In this document: positions 16,595 through 22,137 of the stretch, in pieces | Layout: each line of letters begins with the position of its first letter | How positions within the stretch are numbered: the stretch's first letter is position 1 | Assembly (NCBI GenBank): GCA_003167255.1 | Contig: PMTR01000191.1 | Span: 1 to 49,118 of the forward strand | DNA: 49,118 nt | Direction: 5' to 3' | Source: Bryobacterales bacterium | Lineage (GTDB): Bacteria > Acidobacteriota > Terriglobia > Bryobacterales > Bryobacteraceae | Notes under the pieces: generated by a model | What the model was told of the DNA's origin: nothing | Database searches by the model: none | The model's input: the letters and a program-made list of their open reading frames with translations, nothing else | Translations under genes and position numbers: made by a program

Positions 16595-16719
16595 AGCAGG
16601 ATGCTGAAAAATTCAATTTCAGCCGCCGATGAACGCTGATCAACGCGGATAACTTTCTTTGTTTTCAATCTGCGTTCATCGGCGTTCATCGGCGGCTAAG
16701 CCTTTTTCATCAGCCTGCT
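16595..16719. repeat. Nested palindrome containing GATGAACGC family, copy 2
   Basis: Outer arms agcaggatgctgaaaaa (16595-16611) and tttttcatcagcctgct (16703-16719) enclose inner arms 16621-16650 and 16668-16697 beginning agccgccgatgaacgc. The inner arms match the copy at 9409-9482 closely. The outer AGCAGG..TGAAAAA motif is partly repeated near 19863-19905, downstream of the rhomboid promoter side. Confidence 0.85.
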
Positions 16720-16772
16720 AGGTGTAGAGGCACAAACCCACCCGCGGGGAAGCCTGCTAGAATCGGAGATTC

Positions 16773-17360
16773 ATGTCGTCCCGCAGAATGGCTTGCCTGC
16801 TCCTCGGTTTGTGGCTGGGCGCCGGAGTCTTGATGGCTTGGGTGGCCACCCAGGACCTTCGCTCGGCCGACCGCCTGGCAGCCCACCCCGATCTCGCGGC
16901 CGCCTTGCAACTCAAGAGCCTGGGCGCCAACCAGACCCTGCCGCTCTTGCGTTACCTGGCGGCCGAACAGACCCGCAACAACCTGGAAACCTGGGGCACC
17001 GTCCAGCTTTTTGTAGGCTCTTTCTTTTTCTTCTTCCTGCTGTTCGGTACCAATCAGGGCAAGCCCTCCCTGGCTCTGGCCTTGCTGATGGCGCTGATTG
17101 CGTTCGGCCAGCGGCTTGTCCTCATCCCGGAAATCCTCAGCCGCGGGCGCGCGATGGATTTCCTGGCGCAGATCCCGATCCGCCAACAGACACAGTTGGG
17201 CGTGCTGCATTATGCCTATAGTCTGACGGAAGTGGTGAAGGGCGGGCTGGGATTGATTCTGGCGGGGATCCTGATCTGGCGGACCGGCGGGCGGTCACTC
17301 AACGCCGGGCAAGAGGTCCACATGGTCGATAAAGCCGATCACCGCCATGTCAATCGGTGA
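16773..17360 (+). CDS. Hypothetical inner-membrane protein (DUF4149-like)
   Basis: A 195-residue protein with four hydrophobic segments: the N-terminal one (residues about 7-25), one around LFVGSFFFFFLLFGT, one around ALALLMALIAFGQRLVLIP, and one around GLGLILAGILIW. A soluble helical stretch with ARG/ASP-rich character lies after the first. The topology resembles small DUF4149-type membrane proteins, but no functional motif is present. Its last 66 bases overlap, tail to tail, the end of the convergent microcompartment gene at 17295. The final 30 residues after the last membrane helix look unconserved, so the C-terminus may be accidental read-through. Confidence 0.6.
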   Translation: MSSRRMACLLLGLWLGAGVLMAWVATQDLRSADRLAAHPDLAAALQLKSLGANQTLPLLRYLAAEQTRNNLETWGTVQLFVGSFFFFFLLFGTNQGKPSLALALLMALIAFGQRLVLIPEILSRGRAMDFLAQIPIRQQTQLGVLHYAYSLTEVVKGGLGLILAGILIWRTGGRSLNAGQEVHMVDKADHRHVNR

Positions 17361-17576
17361 TTGAGGACGGCCGACGGCGGTCATGGCGCTGAAGCCTTCG
17401 GTGGTCACGAGCACGCGGTCGCCGGTGCCGGCATCCACGGAATCGAGCGCCACCACGGGGTCGCCGCGATCGCTTCCATTCAGATTCAGCGGCTGCACCA
17501 GCAGCAGCTTGCGGCCCTCATGGCTGGGGTGCTTCTGAGTGGCCACGAGTTCGCCGACCACGCGGGCAATCAGCAT
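17295..17576 (-). CDS. EutN/CcmL-type microcompartment vertex protein 1
   Basis: A 93-residue BMC-P pentamer subunit that would cap the vertices of a protein-shelled organelle. The family signature is clear: MLIARVVGELVATQKHPSHEGRKLLLVQPL at the N-terminus, the middle VALDSVDAGTGDRVLV, and the closing AVIGFIDHVD. The ATG at 17574-17576 overlaps the previous gene's stop by one base (TGATG), so the two are translationally coupled. Compared with the other two copies it has a longer insertion after the VTTEG strand (MTAVGRPQSP). It is the last gene of the minus-strand operon. Confidence 0.93.
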   Translation of the reverse strand: MLIARVVGELVATQKHPSHEGRKLLLVQPLNLNGSDRGDPVVALDSVDAGTGDRVLVTTEGFSAMTAVGRPQSPIDMAVIGFIDHVDLLPGVE

Positions 17577-17950
17577 CAGCGGCCTTTCCGCGCGGCGCTG
17601 GCGCGGCCCTGGCGTGGCGATGCAGCGGGCACCGCTTTGTCGGGCACTGCTTTGGCGAGCGTTGCTTTGACGGGCGCGGCGGCCTTGGCCAGGTGAATGG
17701 AATCGACAATTCCCACCACGGTGGTATCGGCGATCACTTCGGCGGGTCCAAACGGAAAGCTGGCTTCCTTGCCTTTCACCCAGTAGATGGTTTCGCCGGC
17801 GCCCGCACCGGTCGAGTCCAGGCAGATCAGTTGCTTGCCGCTGTCGCGCAAATCGGGAGTCATGGGTTGGATCACCAGAAGCCGCTGTCCCACGAGGCTG
17901 GGGTCCTTGACGGTCGACCACACGCAACCCACCACGCGGCCCAGGTACAT
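17576..17950 (-). CDS. EutN/CcmL-type vertex protein 2 with Ala/Lys-rich tail
   Basis: BMC-P pentamer subunit of 124 residues. Residues 1-86 are a complete EutN domain: MYLGRVVGCVWSTVKDP, GQRLLVIQPM, LDSTGAGAGETIYWVKG, and TTVVGIVDSIHL. Residues about 87-124 form a low-complexity Ala/Pro/Lys/Arg-rich tail (KAAAPVKATLAKAVPDKAVP and on) that is not part of the usual 85-100 residue fold. The tail is basic and probably disordered; it would point to one face of the pentamer and could contact cargo, nucleic acid or neighbouring shell proteins. It follows the third EutN gene after a three-base gap. Confidence 0.92.
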   Translation of the reverse strand: MYLGRVVGCVWSTVKDPSLVGQRLLVIQPMTPDLRDSGKQLICLDSTGAGAGETIYWVKGKEASFPFGPAEVIADTTVVGIVDSIHLAKAAAPVKATLAKAVPDKAVPAASPRQGRASAARKGR

Positions 17951-17953
17951 GGT

Positions 17954-18220
17954 TTAATCCAGACTGACTTCGTCGACAATTCCGACGATGGCGCTGTCCA
18001 CGGGTTTGTCTTTGCAGCCTTCCGCCATGCGGGCGGAACTGCCGGCGACCACAATCACGCGCTCGCCCGTCCCAGCACCCACCGTGTCCACGGAGACCAC
18101 ATAACCGGATTCATCCTTGCCGTCCGGAGCGACCGGTTTGACGACAAGGAGCTTCTTGCCTTCGAGGCGCGGGTCCTTCCGTGTGGCAACCACGGTGCCC
18201 ACTACGCGGGCCAGAATCAT
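17954..18220 (-). CDS. EutN/CcmL-type microcompartment vertex protein 3
   Basis: BMC-P pentamer subunit of 88 residues, the closest to the canonical length. It reads MILARVVGTVVATRKDPRLEGKKLLVVKPV, then VVSVDTVGAGTGERVIVVAGSSAR and DSAIVGIVDEVSLD, all diagnostic of the EutN/CcmL fold. It starts 11 bases after the hexameric shell gene and is followed three bases later by the tailed EutN copy. Three distinct pentamer genes in a row is the arrangement described for the PVM-type microcompartments of Planctomycetes and Verrucomicrobia. Confidence 0.95.
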   Translation of the reverse strand: MILARVVGTVVATRKDPRLEGKKLLVVKPVAPDGKDESGYVVSVDTVGAGTGERVIVVAGSSARMAEGCKDKPVDSAIVGIVDEVSLD

Positions 18221-18231
18221 GGCGGTACCGG

Positions 18232-18531
18232 TTACTTCCCGGCGCTCTGGGCCTGCGACTTGCCGATCGGCAGGATGTCTTCCAGGCTCTGGTGCGGCCG
18301 CGGAATCACGTGCACGGCAATCAGTTCGCCCACGCGGCGGGCCGCGGCGGCGCCGGCATCGGTAGCGGCGCGAACCGCCGCCACATCGCCGCGCACCATG
18401 GCCGTCACGTAGCCGGATCCTATTTTTTCCCAGCCCACCAGGTTCACCTTGGCGGCCTTCACCATCGCGTCGGCGGCTTCGATCATGGCCACCAGCCCGC
18501 GTGTTTCGATCATTCCTAACGCTTCACCCAT
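18232..18531 (-). CDS. BMC-domain hexameric shell protein
   Basis: A 99-residue single-BMC-domain protein forming the flat facets of a microcompartment shell. It opens [23 protein letters not shown], the standard first strand and helix, then has [26 protein letters not shown], where the GSG loop lines the central pore, and ends the domain with VHVIPRPH. It is the only facet protein in the operon, so the shell would be built from one hexamer type unless more are encoded elsewhere. It lies 21 bases after the aldolase stop. Confidence 0.97.
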   Translation of the reverse strand: MGEALGMIETRGLVAMIEAADAMVKAAKVNLVGWEKIGSGYVTAMVRGDVAAVRAATDAGAAAARRVGELIAVHVIPRPHQSLEDILPIGKSQAQSAGK

Positions 18532-18552
18532 CTCTGGTCTCCCAACTCTTGT

Positions 18553-19329
18553 TTATGCCAAACTGCGCGCTTTGAGCGCTTCATCCACCAGGCCGATCAG
18601 TTCCGAGCGCGTCACATAAAACCGGTCTTCTCCGCCCGTATCCTCGGCGGCCACCGGACACCCCGGCTCGCCGGCCGATTTCGCCTTCACGCCGTAGCGC
18701 GTACGCGCATCCAACAATTTGTCCACTTCGGTCCGCGGCAGCACCTGCGGCCCGCCCAGCAGTTCCGCCACCAGTTGGATGCGCGCGAAATGCTCCATGG
18801 TCTCCATACGGAAGTAGGCCTTGTACACATCCTCGCCATAGCAGACCGCGCCATGGTTGGCCATCATCAGCGCATCATATTTCGGGATCAGCGGCAACAT
18901 GGGCTCGGTGAGCGCCGCCGTTCCGGGCAGGCCGTAGGCGGCCAGCGGCACACAGCCGAGGCCGATGACCACTTCCGGCAGCAGCGCCAGGTTGAGCGGC
19001 TTGCCGGCGGTGGCGAAGCCTGTGGCGACCGGCGGATGCGCATGCACTACGGCTTTGATATCGGGACGCATTTCGTACACCGTGAGGTGCATGGCGATTT
19101 CGCTGGTGCGCTCGGCACGGCCGGAAATCTTATTGCCCTTCATGTCCACAATGATCAGATCGTCGACGTGCATCATCCCCTTGCACACGCCCGTGGGAGT
19201 GGCCAGAATCCGTTCGGCATCCATCCGGACGGTGATATTGCCGTCGTTGGCGGCTACCCAGCCCTTCTGGAACACCAGTTGGCCGATGCGGACGATATCT
19301 TCGCGATGCTCGCGCTCGGTTTTCACCAT
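18553..19329 (-). CDS. Class II (fuculose-phosphate type) aldolase, likely shell-targeted
   Basis: A 258-residue zinc aldolase of the FucA/RhaD-like family, expected to split a deoxyketose-1-phosphate (L-fuculose or L-rhamnulose type) into dihydroxyacetone phosphate and lactaldehyde. Ligands are visible: Glu77 in RTSEIAM, His96 and His98 in VVHAHPPVA, and His159 in MANHGAV; the phosphate-binding loop is ANDGNITVR. Residues beyond about 215 are extra to the fold: a flexible Gly/Ala/Glu linker (SAGEPGCPVAAEDTGG) followed by an amphipathic helix FYVTRSELIGLVDEALKARS. A linker plus C-terminal helix is the form of encapsulation peptides that direct enzymes into microcompartments. First of the tight shell-gene set on the minus strand. 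Confidence 0.9.
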   Translation of the reverse strand: MVKTEREHREDIVRIGQLVFQKGWVAANDGNITVRMDAERILATPTGVCKGMMHVDDLIIVDMKGNKISGRAERTSEIAMHLTVYEMRPDIKAVVHAHPPVATGFATAGKPLNLALLPEVVIGLGCVPLAAYGLPGTAALTEPMLPLIPKYDALMMANHGAVCYGEDVYKAYFRMETMEHFARIQLVAELLGGPQVLPRTEVDKLLDARTRYGVKAKSAGEPGCPVAAEDTGGEDRFYVTRSELIGLVDEALKARSLA

Positions 19330-19353
19330 GGCGGGACCTTCGATTGTAGCAAA

Positions 19354-19836
19354 TCACTCGGGATTAGCCAGCTTATAGGCGGCGGCGAATCGGTCGGCGA
19401 GCTGATCGGCGGTTTCGAATGACGCCGCCGGCACCTGCTTAGGGTCGGCCATCAGGATGGATTCCACCTCCCAGGTTTGCGTGGCCGTGCGTACCTCATG
19501 GTCTCTCGACAGCAGCACCGGTTGGTAGAGGCCGATGGTCAGCGATAAGGCGAAGGGTCCACGGTTGCCCCGCACCGAGGTGATGCGGAAGCCGATGAAC
19601 TCGGCGGCGGTCCGGTCGACCGGGATCTGCGCGGCGGCGAGGCGCGCCAGCAGGTGCGTTTCGAGCGCGTCCGCCGTGACCCCCAACTCTTCGAGCGCCG
19701 GATCGAGCTGGTCGATAACGATATTGACCGCCTTCAGGCCGTGCAGCGTGGCGCGGTCGAGCGGGGCGTCACCGGCGCCGTTCGTCAGGAACGGCAGCAG
19801 CAGAAGCAGCGCAACCGGGATGATTCTCCAGTTCAT
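19354..19836 (-). CDS. Secreted protein of unknown function
   Basis: A 160-residue protein starting at the ATG 19834-19836, with a signal peptide (MNWRIIPVALLLLLPFLTNGAGDA). The mature chain reads like a small alpha/beta domain: LKAVNIVIDQLDPALEELGV, HLLARLAAAQIPV, then two long strands and SFETADQLADRFAAAYKLANPE. No catalytic motif was recognised. It lies 24 bases upstream of the aldolase on the same strand and may be the first gene of that transcript, but export makes a role in the cytoplasmic shell unlikely. Confidence 0.7.
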   Translation of the reverse strand: MNWRIIPVALLLLLPFLTNGAGDAPLDRATLHGLKAVNIVIDQLDPALEELGVTADALETHLLARLAAAQIPVDRTAAEFIGFRITSVRGNRGPFALSLTIGLYQPVLLSRDHEVRTATQTWEVESILMADPKQVPAASFETADQLADRFAAAYKLANPE

Positions 19837-19939
19837 AACACTAGATGTTACGCCTTTCCGGGATGCCGAAAAAACAACTTGAGCCTCTTTCACCAACCTG
19901 CTAAAGTTCCGGGCCGAAAACACCGAGGTTGTATGATGG

Positions 19940-20791
19940 ATGCAGATGGATTCACGCCGCATGTGCCCGCACTGCCGGGCATTCATCACTATTGACGACC
20001 GCATTTGCCCGTACTGCCATGAAGAAGTCGGGCCGCGCGCAGCCGATATACGCAACGCCGGCTCGGTGATCGGTGGCTTCATCCCCCGCGCGCGTTTCAA
20101 CACGATGCTCATCCTGTTGATCAACGCGGGGCTGTACGTGGCCACGGTGATCTTCAGCATGAAGGCCGGCCGCGGCAACGGCATGGACCTGGATTCCGAA
20201 ACGCTCATCATTTTCGGCGCCAAGGTGGGGCTGGGCTTCCTCCACGGCCAGTGGTGGCGGCTGGTCACGGCCGGGTTTCTGCACGGAGGACTTTTCCATA
20301 TCCTCATGAACTCCTGGGTGCTGTTCGATCTGGGCGCCCAGGTGGAAGAGATCTATGGCCCCAGCCGCATGTGGGTGATCTACTTCCTCGGCAGTTGCTC
20401 CGGCTTTCTGCTCAGCGCCTGGTGGAACCCCGCCCCGTCGATTGGCGCCTCGGCGGGACTCTGCGGCCTGATCGGGGCCATGATCGCGCTGGGCGTGCGG
20501 CACCGCAATCCCATGGGCAACGCGATCCGCGGCATGTATGTGCGCTGGGCGGTCTACATTCTGTTGATGGGGCTGCTGCCGTTTTTCAATATAGATAACG
20601 CTGCCCACATGGGCGGGCTGGTGGGAGGTTTTTGCATCGGCTACATCGCCGAGACGCCCGGCCGGCAGGGCTCGGCCGGCGAAGGGCTGTGGCGCGCAGC
20701 CGCCTGGCTCTGTATCATATTGACCGTAGTTAGCTTCGTGAAGTGGTGGATGTGGTTCAGCCTGGTGCTGCCTGAGATTAACCGTAGTTAG
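19940..20791 (+). CDS. Rhomboid-family membrane protease with N-terminal zinc ribbon
   Basis: A 283-residue intramembrane serine protease. Residues 9-30 form a small zinc-ribbon (CPHC and CPYC pairs). Six or more membrane segments follow. The rhomboid active site is present: the serine in GASAGLCGLIGAM and the histidine in DNAAHMGGLVGG, with the supporting HGGLFHILMNSW segment (HxxxN). It acts on membrane-protein substrates in the inner membrane. Several closely spaced ATG codons exist (19933, 19940, 19946); the start used gives MQMDSRRMCPHC. The last 19 codons are affected by a 40-base duplication, so the present stop comes from the second repeat copy. Confidence 0.92.
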   Translation: MQMDSRRMCPHCRAFITIDDRICPYCHEEVGPRAADIRNAGSVIGGFIPRARFNTMLILLINAGLYVATVIFSMKAGRGNGMDLDSETLIIFGAKVGLGFLHGQWWRLVTAGFLHGGLFHILMNSWVLFDLGAQVEEIYGPSRMWVIYFLGSCSGFLLSAWWNPAPSIGASAGLCGLIGAMIALGVRHRNPMGNAIRGMYVRWAVYILLMGLLPFFNIDNAAHMGGLVGGFCIGYIAETPGRQGSAGEGLWRAAAWLCIILTVVSFVKWWMWFSLVLPEINRS

Positions 20792-20820
20792 CTTCCTAAA
20801 GTGGTGGTTGTGGTTCAGCC
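20723..20820. repeat. Direct repeat of 40 bases at rhomboid gene end
   Basis: Copy 1 (20723-20762) and copy 2 (20781-20820) both begin accgtagttagcttc and end tggttcagcc, with three mismatches. The period is 58 bases, not a multiple of three, so copy 2 is read in a shifted frame and supplies the TAG stop. Copy 2 is itself open in the original frame up to a TAA at 20833, encoding a similar Trp/Phe-rich end. Confidence 0.9.
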
Positions 20821-20844
20821 ACGGAACGGACTAAGATAAACGAC

Positions 20845-21102
20845 ATGAAGATGCGCACTTTGGTGTTGGCTCTGGCGCTGGCGGTGACCGGGTCGTTCGG
20901 CGTGGCCCAGGCCGCGGCCCCCAAGCACGCCAAAGCACCCAAAGCGGCTAAATTCAAAAGCACCAAGATCAATACCAGGAACCAACGCAAGTTTCAGACG
21001 TCCCACAACATCGCTAAGCGCCCGAAGGTGAAAGCGCCCGCGAAGCACACCGCCCGAAAGGCCGCGGTTCACAAGTTCGTCAAACCCAAGAAACACGCTT
21101 GA
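20845..21102 (+). CDS. Small basic secreted protein (Lys/Ala/His-rich)
   Basis: An 85-residue protein with a good signal peptide (MKMRTLVLALALAVTGSFGVAQAA, cleavage after about residue 24). The mature 60 residues are extremely basic and low in complexity, with Lys, Ala, His and Pro (PKHAKAPKAAKFKSTK, KRPKVKAPAKHTARK). No enzyme fold is expected. Such a chain could bind DNA, LPS or other polyanions outside the cytoplasmic membrane, but that is inference from charge. It lies 19 bases before the DUF1223 gene and is probably cotranscribed with it. Confidence 0.65.
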   Translation: MKMRTLVLALALAVTGSFGVAQAAAPKHAKAPKAAKFKSTKINTRNQRKFQTSHNIAKRPKVKAPAKHTARKAAVHKFVKPKKHA

Positions 21103-21121
21103 CCGGGAAGTACACGTGACG

Positions 21122-21859
21122 ATGTCGCGCCGCCTGGCCCTCGCTGCCTGTTCCGCCCTGCTGTTGACGGCTGCCTCTTCGGATTCATCCCGCGCACCCA
21201 TCCTGGTGGAACTCTTCACCTCCGAAGGGTGTTCCAGTTGTCCGCCCGCCGACCGGCTCTTGCAGCGGCTCGATTCCGAAGCCATCGTGCTGAGCGAGCA
21301 CGTCGACTACTGGGATCATCAGGGCTGGAAGGACCGTTTCTCCTCACACGCCTTCACCGTTCGGCAGGAATTGTACGCGCGCCTCTTCGGCCTCGACAGC
21401 TCCTACACGCCCGAAATGGTGATCGATGGGGCGGCTGAATTTAACGGCAGCGATTCCGCCCGCGCGGCCCAGGAAATCGCGAAAGCCGCACGCCGGCCGA
21501 AAGCCCAGGTGGTTCTCGCGCGCACGCCGGCCGGCGGCCTGCGCATCGAAGTGGACTCCGCCCCCGCTCCCGGCGACGTGATGCTGGCGCTGGCCGACCC
21601 GGCCGCGCAATCGCAGGTTGCCGCCGGGGAAAACAAAGGCCACAGCCTGACGCACGTGGCGGTCGTGCGCAGTCTGCGCAAGATCGGTTCGGTGAAGCGC
21701 GGCGTTGCGTTTCGGAGCGAAATCAGCCTGCCGCCCGAAGCCGCGGTGCAACGGATCGTGGTCTTCGTTCAGGAAGACGGCCAGGCGCGGGTTTCCGGCG
21801 CAGCGATGCTGGCTGAAAGAAGCCAAGGCATGGCTAGTCCCATGACCGCGAGGTTTTAG
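21122..21859 (+). CDS. DUF1223 secreted thioredoxin-fold protein
   Basis: A 245-residue exported protein. The signal peptide ends near residue 19 (ALLLTAASSD). The DUF1223 hallmark follows immediately: VELFTSEGCSSCPPADRLL with Cys37 and Cys40, then VDYWDHQGWKDRFSS and YTPEMVIDG. The N-terminal half has a thioredoxin-like fold with a CxxC; the C-terminal half is a beta domain. The biochemical function of the family is not established. A GTG six bases upstream is an alternative start. The last residues (ASPMTARF) are encoded by sequence that matches the intergenic tandem repeat which follows, so the original C-terminus may have been replaced. Confidence 0.88.
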   Translation: MSRRLALAACSALLLTAASSDSSRAPILVELFTSEGCSSCPPADRLLQRLDSEAIVLSEHVDYWDHQGWKDRFSSHAFTVRQELYARLFGLDSSYTPEMVIDGAAEFNGSDSARAAQEIAKAARRPKAQVVLARTPAGGLRIEVDSAPAPGDVMLALADPAAQSQVAAGENKGHSLTHVAVVRSLRKIGSVKRGVAFRSEISLPPEAAVQRIVVFVQEDGQARVSGAAMLAERSQGMASPMTARF

Positions 21860-22119
21860 CCCATTGGAATACCGCTTCCTGAAGCGCGCGGCTCGGATCA
21901 GAGCCGCGAACGTAAGAGAGCGTTGCCGGCCGGCGGAACAACTTCTAGCGGTCAAAGCACTACTGCCCTGACCGGGTGGTTTAGTGCCTTTCCGCGGTCG
22001 TTCAATCGCGCTTGCAACTCCGATGCGAGATGCGAGCCACGACCGTAAGGGAGTGGTTTCCCCGAGAAGAACAACATCAGCCGGTCAAAGCCCTAGTGCC
22101 CTGACCGCGAGATTTAGTT
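21841..22119. repeat. Tandem intergenic repeat, 133-base period
   Basis: gagccgcgaacgtaagagag at 21901 and gagccacgaccgtaaggg at 22034 are 133 bases apart. ctgaccgggtggtttag at 21968 and ctgaccgcgagatttag at 22101 are also 133 apart, so two full diverged units stand in tandem. A third, partial unit (atgaccgcgaggttttag, 21842) overlaps the end of the DUF1223 gene. The unit contains the same GAGCCGCGACCGTAAGGGAG core as the palindrome at 16440. The stretch has no other coding evidence. Confidence 0.85.
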
Positions 22120-22137
22120 CTGTCGGAACACCGCGCA

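Larger units (their letters stand above)
16385..16772. other. Gene-free 388-base stretch filled by nested inverted repeats
   Basis: No coding region is evident. The stretch contains an outer pair (gtgcacgacat near 16408 against atgtgtcgtgcac near 16579), a perfect 31-bp palindrome inside it, and a second nested palindrome that ends at 16719. The start of the TonB receptor faces away to the left and a membrane protein gene begins at 16773, so promoters of both divergent genes must also lie here. Confidence 0.8.

Noticed and set aside
16404-16719. Insertion sequence
   Set aside because: Inverted repeats are present, but there is no transposase frame inside and no clear target-site duplication, so it is listed only as a repeat.
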